A DNA stretch of 64,000 nucleotides from Actinomycetota bacterium (GTDB lineage: Bacteria > Actinomycetota > CADDZG01 > WHSQ01), in contig JACDAL010000148.1 of the NCBI GenBank assembly GCA_013695465.1, positions 1 through 64,000 of the forward strand. The letters run 5' to 3'. Both the position numbers and the translations under genes were made by a program. Under the pieces are notes generated by a model. That model saw nothing but the letters and a program-made list of their open reading frames with translations, had not been told where the DNA came from and ran no database searches. Shown here piece by piece: positions 33,951 through 43,050 of this stretch. Numbering within the stretch: the first letter of the stretch is position 1; the number at the start of each line of letters is the position of its first letter.

Positions 33951-34574
33951 TCATCCTCGTGGGCCCTGTCCGTCTCCGGCCGGGCCACCCTTGACAATCC
34001 CTCGATCTCTGGCTATGTCCCACAACCGTTTCTGCAGTGCCTTTCTTCCCCGATGTAGGCGCGACATGACGGTCCCCATGGGGACGTCCATGATCTCGGC
34101 CATCTCCGCGTAGGAAAAGCCTTCTATGTCGGATAGCACCACGGCCAGCCGGAACTGGTCGGGCAGATCCTCGATGGCCTGGAGGATGTCCGTGTCCACC
34201 AGTGCGTCGAGAACCAGGGACTCGGGGGTTTCGGTGAACTGTGTATCGTGGTTCTTGAGCTCCTGGTAGAGGTCGAAGTCCTGGACCTCATCAGTGGATA
34301 GCTTTTGGGGCTCCCTCTGCTTCTTACGGTATGTGTTGATGTAGGCGTTGGTCATGATGCGGAAGAGCCACGCTTTCAGGTTGGTGCCCGACTCGAAACG
34401 ATCGAAGGAGCGGTATGCCCGCAGCATCGTCTCCTGCACTAGGTCCTCGGCGTCGGCGGGGTTGCGGGTCATCCGCAGGGCACCTCCGTAGAGAGAGTCG
34501 AGCAGGGGAGGAACCTCGTCCTGAAATCGCTGCCGGTCCTCTTCGGCGAGGCCTGTGGCCTTCGAGTCAGGCAC
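33951..34574 (-). CDS. sigR: SigR/SigH-type ECF sigma factor
   Basis: 207 residues from GTG 34574, which follows AGGAGGGG by 9 nt and overlaps the ddl stop. Region 2 reads [58 protein letters not shown]. Region 4 reads [37 protein letters not shown]. These match SigR/SigH of actinobacteria, which respond to thiol oxidation. The tracked longer ORF is a shadow of ddl. Operon order is ddl-sigR-rsrA. Confidence 0.92.
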   Translation of the reverse strand: MPDSKATGLAEEDRQRFQDEVPPLLDSLYGGALRMTRNPADAEDLVQETMLRAYRSFDRFESGTNLKAWLFRIMTNAYINTYRKKQREPQKLSTDEVQDFDLYQELKNHDTQFTETPESLVLDALVDTDILQAIEDLPDQFRLAVVLSDIEGFSYAEMAEIMDVPMGTVMSRLHRGRKALQKRLWDIARDRGIVKGGPAGDGQGPRG

Positions 34575-35790
34575 CCGCTTTTGCCCCTCCTGACGCCTCG
34601 AGCATGCCCGACTCGAAGCTGAACAGGAGCCCCTCTCGCCGTCGGTGGGTCTCGAGGGCGATGTCGACGAGGGTGCCGACGAGCTCCTCGAAAGAGACTC
34701 CTGCAGGCTCCCACAGATAGAAGGCGAAGGATCCGGGAACTGTGTTGATCTCCATGACCCAGCTCTGTTCTGCTTCCTCGTCCACGAAGGCGTCGATGCG
34801 GGCGACTCCGGATGCGTCCACCGCCCTGAAGGCGGCCATTGCATTGTCCTGCACCGTTTTGGTGAGACGGTCCGAGATGGGGGCCGGCAAGCGGCGCTCC
34901 TGGCTCGCCATGCCTGAGGACTTGGACGCCTGTATGCTCCCCCTCTCGCTCGCCATGCCCGAGGACTTGGACGCCTGTTGCTTGCCCCCCCTCAGGTACT
35001 TGTCCGAGAAGGTCAGGAACTGCTCCCAAGGAACGGGCTGCTCGCAAAGTGAAGGCCGGGGCTCGACCCCCGCGCCGCCTAGGACCGCGCAGTTGACCTC
35101 GATGCAGCCCTCCATCGACCGCTCGACCAGGATCCTGCGGTCGTACCGACAGGCCACGTCGAGAGCCCGCGCCAAGCCGGTTCGGTCCTCGGCCCTTCCG
35201 ATTCCTACGCTGGAGCCGAGCCGCGCCGGCTTGACGAACACGGGGTAGGCCAGGGAGCTCTCGACCTCGTCGAGGGTGCGCCCGGCATCGGCCTCGAGTC
35301 GCTCGGCCTCCACCATCACGTGGGGAACCACCGGTAGCCCCGCGGCCTGAAAGGCGGCCTTCATGATCACCTTGTCCATGCCTGCGGCGGAGCCCGGCAC
35401 TCCCGAGCCGACGTAGGGGATCCCGGCCAGCTCCAGCAGGCCTTGCAGGGTGCCGTCCTCGCCAAAGGTCCCGTGGATGGCGGGGAACACGACATCGAGT
35501 GGAACTGAGCGGGCCCGCTTGAGCCGCCCGCCGGGCAGATAGAGCCCACCGCGGCCCGTGCTCGGGGGAATGAAGGCCTCGCCGGCGACCTCGTCCCAGG
35601 TTCGGCGCCGGTAGACGCCCAGATCGTTGAGTGCCTCCGAGTGCAGCCAGCGACCCTCCCTCGTGACGTAGATCGGGACCACGTGATGGAGGGCAGCGAG
35701 GACGGCCATGACCTGGTGGGCGGTCACGATCGATACATCGTGCTCGACCGAGCGCCCGCCGAAGATCACGCCTACTGCCAACCTGTCCAT
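34567..35790 (-). CDS. ddl: D-alanine--D-alanine ligase with internal repeat insertion
   Basis: 407 residues from ATG 35790. The ATP-grasp motifs are clear: [61 protein letters not shown] and [10 protein letters not shown]. It joins two D-Ala for peptidoglycan precursors; the next enzyme MurF is encoded at 37.6 kb. Residues ~265-300, between SDKYLRGGK and LPAPISDRL, hold two copies of [10 protein letters not shown]. This lengthens the omega-loop region, which normally has Y or F near this point. The insertion is in frame and probably tolerated. Confidence 0.9.
   Translation of the reverse strand: MDRLAVGVIFGGRSVEHDVSIVTAHQVMAVLAALHHVVPIYVTREGRWLHSEALNDLGVYRRRTWDEVAGEAFIPPSTGRGGLYLPGGRLKRARSVPLDVVFPAIHGTFGEDGTLQGLLELAGIPYVGSGVPGSAAGMDKVIMKAAFQAAGLPVVPHVMVEAERLEADAGRTLDEVESSLAYPVFVKPARLGSSVGIGRAEDRTGLARALDVACRYDRRILVERSMEGCIEVNCAVLGGAGVEPRPSLCEQPVPWEQFLTFSDKYLRGGKQQASKSSGMASERGSIQASKSSGMASQERRLPAPISDRLTKTVQDNAMAAFRAVDASGVARIDAFVDEEAEQSWVMEINTVPGSFAFYLWEPAGVSFEELVGTLVDIALETHRRREGLLFSFESGMLEASGGAKAGA
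34904..34978. repeat. 30-bp direct repeats inside ddl
   Basis: CTCGCCATGCCTGAGGACTT... at 34904-34933 and again at 34949-34978 with one mismatch, 45 nt apart (15 codons). A related weaker copy, CTCGAGCATGCCCGACTCGAAG, lies near the ddl 3' end around 34598. Confidence 0.75.
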
Positions 35791-35929
35791 GACGGGCAGT
35801 CTAGAGGTTGACCCGTTTTCGGCGAGGTCTATACTCGTTTCGTCATGACCTAACGGCCCAACAGTCGACCACGAGGCCCACCGCATCTCCTCACGATCAT
35901 GCACATCGGCGCTAGTGAGGAGGAAATAC

Positions 35930-36880
35930 TTGTTGCATCTCGAGCCGTTTCGTGAGTCTCACCTGGCCCAACTCCAGTCGTTGATCAACTGCCATTTGGG
36001 CTCGGTCGTCCCCGGTTGGGCGCTCTCTTCACACTTCATTTCCAGCCATCTAGGGCGCAATCCCGGTCAGTACGTCACCGACCCGTGGGTAATCGAGCGC
36101 AGGACCCTGTGTGCACTCGAGCGAGGCCGGTTGCTCGGAGCCGTTCATCTGGTGCGTTACGGATCAGGCCCCGAGGTCGGCGGGGACTTCCAGAGGGCCG
36201 GGGAGATAGCCTGGTTCTTGGCCTGGCCACCGAGCCCGCCCGGCCGCTACCTGTTTCCGTACTCGTTCGCCGAGTCGGCTGAGGCGCTGCTCCGGGCCGC
36301 GCTGGCGCAGCTAGACGAGTGGAGTGTGACCAAGCAGTACGCGTCAGAAGATCTTTGGTTGCCCGCGCTGGACGGCGTGCCGGATCAATGGCCCCATGTC
36401 GCAGAGGCCATTGCGGCGGTCGGCTTTCAGCCGAGCCCCGAGGCCGAAGAGATAGTCCGCTTCGGGCTGCTCGCATCGGTGCCCGAGCCATCGAGGCCCC
36501 CGGTCTCCGGTGTGGACCTCAGACGGAGGACCGCAGAGACGTTCGTGCGCTTTTCGGCGATGCTCGGACAAGATGAAATCGCATTCTGCGAATGGAGCCT
36601 TGACCTCGGCAGTGGAGGCGATGTGCAGGCGTTGGCCGCCTGGGCGGAAGTGGCCGATCTGTGGGTAAAGGACGATTGGCGAAACCGGGGCCTCGGCTCA
36701 TGGCTGGTGCAGAGCGCAAGCGCATTGCTGCGGCGCGGCGGGTACGAGCGTGTGATTCTCGCAGTTTCTCCCGAGCGGGAACGTTCAGGAGCCGCTCGCT
36801 TCTACGACCGTCTCGGCTGGAGCGTGCTCACGCGGTTACAGCGAGGACACGCACGCCCTGCCGTCCCTGCTGAGGGTTGA
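35930..36880 (+). CDS. GNAT-family acetyltransferase
   Basis: About 316 residues. The C-terminal domain has the acetyl-CoA loop in LWVKDDWRNRGLGSWLVQSASALLRRGGYERVILAVS and ARFYDRLGWSVLTRL. The N-terminal ~180 residues resemble a second, degenerate GNAT domain (VIERRTLCALERGRLLGAVHLVRY). The TTG at 35930 is preferred because AGGAGGA lies 6 nt before it; the tracked GTG 35915 overlaps that site. The substrate is unknown. The AAC(2')-like gene starts 3 nt downstream. Confidence 0.75.
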   Translation: MLHLEPFRESHLAQLQSLINCHLGSVVPGWALSSHFISSHLGRNPGQYVTDPWVIERRTLCALERGRLLGAVHLVRYGSGPEVGGDFQRAGEIAWFLAWPPSPPGRYLFPYSFAESAEALLRAALAQLDEWSVTKQYASEDLWLPALDGVPDQWPHVAEAIAAVGFQPSPEAEEIVRFGLLASVPEPSRPPVSGVDLRRRTAETFVRFSAMLGQDEIAFCEWSLDLGSGGDVQALAAWAEVADLWVKDDWRNRGLGSWLVQSASALLRRGGYERVILAVSPERERSGAARFYDRLGWSVLTRLQRGHARPAVPAEG

Positions 36881-36883
36881 GCT

Positions 36884-37414
36884 GTGGTCGATGTCCGGAT
36901 CCTCGCAACGGACCAGCTTTCCGAGCCCGAGTGGCATGCGCTCCGTGAACTGCTGGATGAGGCCTTCGAGGGCGGCTTCAGCGATGACGACTGGGACCAC
37001 ACGGTGGGCGGGCTTCATGTGCTCGCCGTGGGCGGCGGCATCGTCTCTCATGCCGCAGTCGTTGAACGGCTCCTGATGGCGGGAGACCGGCCCCTTCGAA
37101 CCGGCTATGTCGAGGGCGTCGCGACTGCACTCGAGCATCAGAGAACGGGTCACGCCTCCACGGTCATGCGAGAGATCGGCAGGCTCATTCGAGCCCACTT
37201 CGAGCTTGGAAGCCTCTCCACGTGCCTCCCGGATTTCTATGCCCGGCTCGGATGGGAGCTGTGGCCGGGGCCGACCTACACGAGCTCGCCGAGAGGGCCG
37301 CTGCGGACGGAAGAGGAAGACGGCGGTGTCATGGTGCTACGCACCAGGTACACCCAGCAACTTGAAACGACGCTTCCCCTGATGTGCGACTGGCGCTCCG
37401 GCGACGTTTGGTGA
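36884..37414 (+). CDS. AAC(2')-like aminoglycoside/peptidoglycan acetyltransferase
   Basis: 176 residues that follow mycobacterial AAC(2')-Ic by eye. Matches include LDEAFEGGFSDDDWDHTVGGLHVL, HAAVVERLL, RTGYVEGVATALEHQRTGHASTVM and the C-terminal LMCDWRSGDVW. The family acetylates the 2'-amino group of some aminoglycosides; in mycobacteria it is chromosomal and has also been tied to wall metabolism. Actual resistance is not shown. It follows another GNAT and the ddl region, so a wall role is possible. Confidence 0.8.
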   Translation: MVDVRILATDQLSEPEWHALRELLDEAFEGGFSDDDWDHTVGGLHVLAVGGGIVSHAAVVERLLMAGDRPLRTGYVEGVATALEHQRTGHASTVMREIGRLIRAHFELGSLSTCLPDFYARLGWELWPGPTYTSSPRGPLRTEEEDGGVMVLRTRYTQQLETTLPLMCDWRSGDVW

Positions 37415-37430
37415 CGGCCGAAAAGCTTTC

Positions 37431-37462
37431 GCCCGGCCCCGCCCGGCCCCTCCCGGCCCCTC
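37431..37462. repeat. Three tandem 10-bp GC-rich units
   Basis: GCCCGGCCCC, GCCCGGCCCC, TCCCGGCCCC, then TCC, in the gap between the AAC(2')-like and murF genes. No function is apparent. Confidence 0.5.
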
Positions 37463-37571
37463 CTGAACGAGGTAATGGTCCACCCATGTTGGGCTTGCAG
37501 GTTCCGTTTCCGTACTCAGGGGCCAACCTTGGGGGAAATCTACCTAGGAGAACGCCCACCGGTTCCGGAAT

Positions 37572-39101
37572 TCAACCCTCGTAGTGGTCCGGCAGGTCGT
37601 TCTCGAACAGGACCGCATCTCCCGGCCCGAGGAGCGACGAAAGCTTTACCCGGGCCTGGGCGAGGGAGTCGACCACCACGACCCGAGCGGAAGCTCCGTT
37701 CGCCCCTCGCACGAGCGCCGCCCGATTTGTAGGGGCGACAAAGACGACGGTGTCGGCGACGGTGCCGGCCCGGCGGCCGAGCTCCTCGTTGGCCTGCTCC
37801 TGCAGAGCGCCGAGCTCGATGATCCCGGGTGTTACCACCACACGCCGGCGAGCGGGCAGCGCCTGTAGCACCTCGAGCGCGGCGGCGGCCCCGTCGGAGT
37901 TGGAGTTGTAGGCGTCGTCGATAACAGTGACGCCCCCGGTGCCCTCGATTAGTTGCAGCCGGTGCTCGACCGGGGCGAGGGCTGCAATGGATTCGACCAG
38001 GTCGAGGGACCGGCGACCGGCGGCCACGGCCACCGCAACCCCCGCCAGTACGTGTCCGATCGAGTGTCGGCCAAGCAGCCGAGTCGAGGCCTCGCAGCTT
38101 TCACCAGAGCGAGTATCCACAAGCTTGAAGTGGGTGCCCGTGCGGGTGATGGTGAGGTCCGAGGCGGTGACATGGGGACCAGCCTGTGACAGCAGCCCGT
38201 AGCGCACGACTTCCACACGTTCGGTCGCATTTGCGAGGGCCCGCACGGTGGGATCGTCGACGTTCATCACCGCGACGCCGTCCTCAGGAAGCGCCTCGAT
38301 GAGCTCGTATTTGGAAGTGGCGATCCTCTCGAGGGAACCAAAGGTTTCGAGATGGGCGGAGCCGATGGCGGTGAGCACGCCGATCTGGGGGCTCACCAAG
38401 CGGCACAACTCCGCGATGTCGCCGGGATGCCGAGCCCCCATCTCCACGACGAAGAAACGGTGGTGCTCGTCGAGGCGCTCGTTGATGGTCCGCACGACGC
38501 CCAGCGGCGTGTTGAAGGAACCTGGCGTGGCGATGACTTTCTTGGTCGGCGCAATCAGCCCCTCTACCGCGGCCCGAGTGGAGGTCTTGCCGAACGACCC
38601 GGTGATCCCCACGACTACGGGGTCGACCTGCATAAGCCGCGCCTGGGCCCGATTCGTAAAACGCCGGTTGATGGCACTTTGCGCCGGAGTAAGCAGGACG
38701 TCGGCCGCCGACAGCAACAGCGGCGAGCCCACGACCAATAGCGCGGTCACCACTGCCCAGGTTCCAACGTCTGCGGGCCAACCACCCAAGAAGAGATGGG
38801 CGAGCCCCGGCAGGACCAGAGAGGCGGCGACGAAGAACGCAAGGGAGGCGACGAGGGTGCGCCGGGCGCGTCCCGTCATCACCAACGGCTTTTTTTGCGG
38901 AGTGGAGGCCAGCCAGAGCGCTCGCCGGGGATGCCGTTTGCACCACTCCAAGAAGGAAGCCCGCTTGTAACCCTCGAGTTGGAAGACGTGCAGCCCTCGC
39001 CTGAGCCTGAAGTACTGGACGATGGTCAGCGCAGGGATGAACCCGAAGATGATCGTTCGCAGCAACAGCGAGTACGCGATGAACGGATCGGCCCGTCCCA
39101 T
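37572..39101 (-). CDS. murF: MurF-type Mur ligase with N-terminal membrane region
   Basis: 509 residues. The first ~130 residues hold about three membrane helices (IIFGFIPALTIVQYF, LVASLAFFVAASLVLPGLAHLFL, WAVVTALLVVGSPLLLSAADVLL). A complete Mur ligase follows: P-loop GITGSFGKTSTRAAVEGL, substrate region FFVVEMGARHPGDIAELC, central SAHLETFGS and C-terminal VIDDAYNSNSDGAAAALEVLQAL. It adds D-Ala-D-Ala to the UDP-MurNAc peptide, here at the membrane. It abuts the hydrolase gene with a 1-nt overlap. Confidence 0.88.
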   Translation of the reverse strand: MGRADPFIAYSLLLRTIIFGFIPALTIVQYFRLRRGLHVFQLEGYKRASFLEWCKRHPRRALWLASTPQKKPLVMTGRARRTLVASLAFFVAASLVLPGLAHLFLGGWPADVGTWAVVTALLVVGSPLLLSAADVLLTPAQSAINRRFTNRAQARLMQVDPVVVGITGSFGKTSTRAAVEGLIAPTKKVIATPGSFNTPLGVVRTINERLDEHHRFFVVEMGARHPGDIAELCRLVSPQIGVLTAIGSAHLETFGSLERIATSKYELIEALPEDGVAVMNVDDPTVRALANATERVEVVRYGLLSQAGPHVTASDLTITRTGTHFKLVDTRSGESCEASTRLLGRHSIGHVLAGVAVAVAAGRRSLDLVESIAALAPVEHRLQLIEGTGGVTVIDDAYNSNSDGAAAALEVLQALPARRRVVVTPGIIELGALQEQANEELGRRAGTVADTVVFVAPTNRAALVRGANGASARVVVVDSLAQARVKLSSLLGPGDAVLFENDLPDHYEG

Positions 39102-39862
39102 CAGTCCAGGAAGTGGCGGGTAATCCGGCAGAAGCGATCGGGCTCCTCCAGGTATGCGAAGTGGCCCGCTCCCTCGAAGATGATGAGTCCCGCATCCGGG
39201 ATCAGGTCCTCCATCCGGCGACCATGTGCCACCGGAACGGCGTCGTCTTCGCTGCCCCAGATGAGAAGGGTTGAGGATTCGACTGCGGGGAGCGACCTGG
39301 ACAAATCCTCATTGACGACCCTCACTAGAACCGGCCGCAGCGCCCCTGCTTCTTGGTAGTCCTGCGACGCTACGCGCTCATAGATGCTCTGCTTGAAGCG
39401 CCGCCCTGCGGGTCCCAGGCGACCGGCCAGCCTGCCCCCTTTGGAGGCCGCCTTCTTGAGCCGCCCCTTCATGGTGGGTGGGCTTCGGAGCCCGGAGGGC
39501 GCCTGGAGGATGAGGCGGTTGACGTAAGAGGGTTCGGTGGCGGCGATGTACATCGAGGTGCGCGCCCCGAAAGAGTGCCCCACGAAATGGGCTCGTTCGA
39601 CTTCCAGCTCGTCCAGGATCTCGCACACGTGGACCGCGTATTCCGACGTGCCCCACTCCGGAGGTGGAGCTGCCGATTCGCCGAACCCCGGAAGATCGAT
39701 CGCCACGATCCGGAAGGCGGGAGCCAGGCAGGTCAGCACCGGGGTCATCGACTCGATGCGGCCGCCCCATCCGTGCAGGACAACAACGGGGTGACCAACC
39801 CCTGAGTCGAGCACGCGGGTGCGGTGCCCCTCTGGCGCCAGGAAAAAGGACGACGAGGTCAT
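39101..39862 (-). CDS. Alpha/beta-hydrolase
   Basis: 253 residues with VVVLHGWGG (oxyanion), the nucleophile elbow VGHSFGARTS, acid Asp in LIWGSEDDAVP and His in FEGAGHFAYLEEPDRF. The substrate cannot be named; it resembles the MhpC/epoxide-hydrolase-like group. It shares one base with murF and is likely cotranscribed. Confidence 0.83.
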   Translation of the reverse strand: MTSSSFFLAPEGHRTRVLDSGVGHPVVVLHGWGGRIESMTPVLTCLAPAFRIVAIDLPGFGESAAPPPEWGTSEYAVHVCEILDELEVERAHFVGHSFGARTSMYIAATEPSYVNRLILQAPSGLRSPPTMKGRLKKAASKGGRLAGRLGPAGRRFKQSIYERVASQDYQEAGALRPVLVRVVNEDLSRSLPAVESSTLLIWGSEDDAVPVAHGRRMEDLIPDAGLIIFEGAGHFAYLEEPDRFCRITRHFLD

Positions 39863-39886
39863 CGTCAGTCGAATTCGATGGCTGCT

Positions 39887-40228
39887 CTAGCGGCGGCGGG
39901 GAGGCCTGCGGGAGCGGCGGTGCTGGCGCTGCTTGGGGTTCTTGCGTCGCCGCTCCGGCTGCACCGCGGTGGGGCGGGGGCGCTCGGCCTGCGCCTCGGT
40001 GATGGCTCGAGTGATCTCCTCGGTAGTAGAGACATCGGTCTCGCCGCCGCTCAATAGGAGTTGGAGGAGCACAGAGCGCTCGAACTCCTCAGTCGAGCCG
40101 GTGATCTTCTGGCGTGAACCCTGGGGCGTGTCCCACTCGGCGATAATCCGCCCGGCATGGGCGACGCCGACCCGAAGCGGGATCGTCCCTACCCTTCCTT
40201 GCCACACCAGCTCGTTGGTTTCCATCAT
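39887..40228 (-). CDS. Unrecognised small protein with basic tail
   Basis: About 113 residues. The first ~80 look globular (ETNELVWQGRVGTIPLRVGVAHAGRIIAEWDTPQGSRQKITGSTEEFERSVLLQLLL); the last 30 are Arg/Lys/Pro-rich (ERRRKNPKQRQHRRSRRPPRRR). The tail could bind nucleic acid. No family is recognised. The start is one of two adjacent ATGs after GTGGGA. Confidence 0.5.
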   Translation of the reverse strand: MMETNELVWQGRVGTIPLRVGVAHAGRIIAEWDTPQGSRQKITGSTEEFERSVLLQLLLSGGETDVSTTEEITRAITEAQAERPRPTAVQPERRRKNPKQRQHRRSRRPPRRR

Positions 40229-40338
40229 TCCCACTTTCTCATTCTTCTGCTCCTAGCCAATCTCTGCTCCCACTCGTTGGGAATTGCCCTGCTTCGCCCC
40301 GTTTCCCCTGTTTACTTCTTCTCGCTTTTCGCGAGACA

Positions 40339-42186
40339 ATGCCTTGTGAACGCGTGACCATGCGAACAGGAACAGTCACCCTCTTGTTCACCGACCTGGT
40401 CGGTTCCTCGGAACTGATCCAGCGGCTCGGAGACGACGCCGCGGACCGTGTCCGACGACGCTATTTCCGTCTGCTCAGGGGCTCGGTGCAGCGCTGTGGC
40501 GGCGACGAGATCAAGAGCCTCGGGGACGGGCTCATGGTGGTCTTTCCCAGTGCAGTCGATGCCGTCTCGTGCGCAGTCGCCATGCAGCAGTCCCTTCACA
40601 ATCATAACTCCGAGCACGAGGACGAGGGGTTGCACCTTCGGGTCGGGCTTCATGCAGGCGAGCCCGTACAGGAGGGAGGCGACTTCTTCGGACAGTCTGT
40701 GGTGATCGCCAAAAGGATCTGCGACGGGGCGGAGGGTGGGCAGATCGTGGCCTCCGAGCTGGTGCACGACATCGTTGGGAGCCGCGGCGACTTCGAATGG
40801 AAGGAGCTGGGTTGGATTGCCCTGAAGGGAGTGGCGACCCCGGTCTCCTGCTGCGAGCTGGCCTGGTCCCCGGGCCCCGCTGGTTTTTCCCCTGTGCCGC
40901 TGCGAGGCCCACGCCGCAGCCCGTCACCGGTGCGCCGGGGTCAGGGCCCTGAACGCTCGGCGCGGATCTGGTCCCCCGCTTCTCCTCGTCTTCAGGCAGC
41001 AGTGGCGGCAGCAGTGACGCTCGCCCTGGTAGTGGCGGGCATCATTGCCGTCGACTCGAAACTGACCACGCAAAGTCTCCCCGAGGAGCTGACCTGGGTG
41101 GAGGTGAACCCCTCGACCGCCAGCCTCGGTGGCCCCGGGAATCAGAGGATCAACCGGCTGCTGTCTTCCAATGAGGGGTTCATTGCGGTCGGCGAGGATG
41201 ATTCCTCCGGCCGGCCCGACGCCGCGGTGTGGACTTCCGAGGACGGGGAAGCCTGGACCCGGAGAGCCCCCGATACTCTGGCCGAGCCCGGCGGGCAGGG
41301 GATGCTGGGAGTCGCCTCGGGTGACCCCGGCCTCGTCGCGGTGGGCTACCGAGGCCATGGGGGAACCCTCGATGCCGCGGTGTGGACCTCCGAGGATGGA
41401 CGGGAATGGACGCCCGTCGAGGGCGACCACGACCTGGAGGGTGCCCGAAACGAGGTCATGAATCGCGTCGCTCGGACCAAGTTCGGTCTGGTCGCAGTGG
41501 GCTATCAGGGTCTTGGAGGAGATCGCGATGCTGCTGCGTGGGTGTCGGACGACGGTTTCGACTGGTACCGGGCGAAGGTTCCGGAGGAACCAGGCGACCA
41601 CGAGACGCAGGAGATGCGCGGTATTGCGGCATCGGGGGAGAACCTCGTAGCGGTGGGAGAGGTCGGCCTTGCGGGCAACTATGACGCCGCTGCGTGGTTC
41701 TCGAAGGACGGCACCAGATGGCAACGCCGGGCACAATTACCCGGCGTCTTCGGGGGGCCGGGGGAGCAGATCATGACCTCATTGGTGGCCTCGGAGGCAG
41801 GCTTCGTTGCTGTTGGCTGGGACGAAGTCAGGTCCGACCTCGACGCGCAGGTGTGGACCTCAGAGGACGGGATGGACTGGAGCCGCCTGAGCTACAACGA
41901 AGCCGTCTTCGGCGGCGATGGGGATCAGCTCCTGTGGGGAGTCGAGCTCTCCGCGGGCACCTTCATCGCAGTGGGCCGTGACGATTCCGGAGGCGGATCG
42001 GATGCTGCGGTGTGGACTTCCGAGGATGGCCTCGAATGGGTACGCACACCCAGTGAGGAGGGCGTTTTTGGAGGGGATCGCGCCCAGGAGATGAAGTTCG
42101 TGGCGGCGGTGGGCCGTCGGCTGGTGGGCGCGGGTTGGGACCAGGAGGATGCTGCGATCTGGTGGGCCGACCTTCCCAGGCGCTGA
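40339..42186 (+). CDS. Class III nucleotide cyclase with external six-repeat propeller domain
   Basis: 615 residues. Residues ~8-180 are a class III cyclase: GTVTLLFTDLVGSSELIQRLG (metal Asp), CGGDEIKSLGDGLMVVFPSA and LRVGLHAGEPVQEGGDFFGQSV. One membrane helix (AAVAAAVTLALVVAGIIAVDS) follows. The C-terminal ~370 residues carry six WTSEDG-type repeats about 55 residues apart plus a partial seventh, probably a beta-propeller outside the cell. Signals read outside may act on cAMP synthesis. ATG 40360 is an alternative start. Confidence 0.82.
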   Translation: MPCERVTMRTGTVTLLFTDLVGSSELIQRLGDDAADRVRRRYFRLLRGSVQRCGGDEIKSLGDGLMVVFPSAVDAVSCAVAMQQSLHNHNSEHEDEGLHLRVGLHAGEPVQEGGDFFGQSVVIAKRICDGAEGGQIVASELVHDIVGSRGDFEWKELGWIALKGVATPVSCCELAWSPGPAGFSPVPLRGPRRSPSPVRRGQGPERSARIWSPASPRLQAAVAAAVTLALVVAGIIAVDSKLTTQSLPEELTWVEVNPSTASLGGPGNQRINRLLSSNEGFIAVGEDDSSGRPDAAVWTSEDGEAWTRRAPDTLAEPGGQGMLGVASGDPGLVAVGYRGHGGTLDAAVWTSEDGREWTPVEGDHDLEGARNEVMNRVARTKFGLVAVGYQGLGGDRDAAAWVSDDGFDWYRAKVPEEPGDHETQEMRGIAASGENLVAVGEVGLAGNYDAAAWFSKDGTRWQRRAQLPGVFGGPGEQIMTSLVASEAGFVAVGWDEVRSDLDAQVWTSEDGMDWSRLSYNEAVFGGDGDQLLWGVELSAGTFIAVGRDDSGGGSDAAVWTSEDGLEWVRTPSEEGVFGGDRAQEMKFVAAVGRRLVGAGWDQEDAAIWWADLPRR

Positions 42187-42192
42187 ACAACC

Positions 42193-42876
42193 TCACTCGG
42201 CTCGCGGCGGATTTGACGAGTAGCCTAGAGAAAGCTTGAGCTCGTCCACGACCCGGGCGGGGTCCCCTTGCTTGTAGAGGGCCGACCCCACCACGAAGCG
42301 ATCTGCGCCGGCCGCGGCGGGCTGCGAGATCGTTGCAGGCGATACACCTCCGTCGACCTCGAGCGACACCTCGCGGCCGGACCCTTCGATCAGATTGCGC
42401 GCCGCGGCGATCTTTGACTCCATGGTCTCGATGTAGCTCTGCCCACCGAAACCCGGGTTCACGGTCATGACCAGGAGGAGATCGAGGAGATCCATCACGT
42501 GGACGCATGCATCGAGCGGCGTCGATGGGTTCAGGGCCAACCCCGCCTTCGCTCCGAGGTCGTGGATCAAGTCGAGCGTCCGGTGCAGGTGCGTGCACGT
42601 CTCCGCGTGGACGATGATTGTCTCGCAGCCTGCTTCCACGTACTCAGCGAGGTAAGGCTCGGGGGCATCGATCATCAGGTGGGCCTCGAAAGGAAGCCCG
42701 GTTGCCGGACGGCAGGCAGCGATGACTCCGGCCCCGACCGTCAGGTTGGGTACGAAGTGGCCGTCCATGACATCCCACTGGATCGCATTCAGCCCGGCCC
42801 CCTCGAGAATGGTACAGACCTCGCCCAAGCGACCGAGGTCGGCGTTCAACACCGAGGCGACCAACTGGTTTTTCAC
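42193..42876 (-). CDS. rpe: Ribulose-phosphate 3-epimerase
   Basis: 227 residues from GTG 42876. It has VASVLNADLGRLG, WDVMDGHFVPNLTVGAGVI (metal His/Asp), FEAHLMIDAPEPYL, MTVNPGFGGQSYIETMESKI and SLEVDGGVSPATI. It interconverts Ru5P and Xu5P in the pentose-phosphate and Calvin cycles. Its position next to the cbb genes supports the latter use. The tracked start at 42939 adds residues absent from the family. Confidence 0.93.
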   Translation of the reverse strand: MKNQLVASVLNADLGRLGEVCTILEGAGLNAIQWDVMDGHFVPNLTVGAGVIAACRPATGLPFEAHLMIDAPEPYLAEYVEAGCETIIVHAETCTHLHRTLDLIHDLGAKAGLALNPSTPLDACVHVMDLLDLLLVMTVNPGFGGQSYIETMESKIAAARNLIEGSGREVSLEVDGGVSPATISQPAAAGADRFVVGSALYKQGDPARVVDELKLSLGYSSNPPRAE

Positions 42877-43050
42877 AATCCCTACGCTAACCGGGTGATG
42901 CGACGAACCTGGCCCAGCCCACACTCCCTTGCCCCGCAAACCGAAGCTCGAACACGCACAGAGCGTGCCTGGTAGGCATTCGGTACCCGAGGGGCGCGCT
43001 ATTCGCGCTATTGCCCACTTGGCTAGAAAGGGACCCAGATGCGCGCTTGA

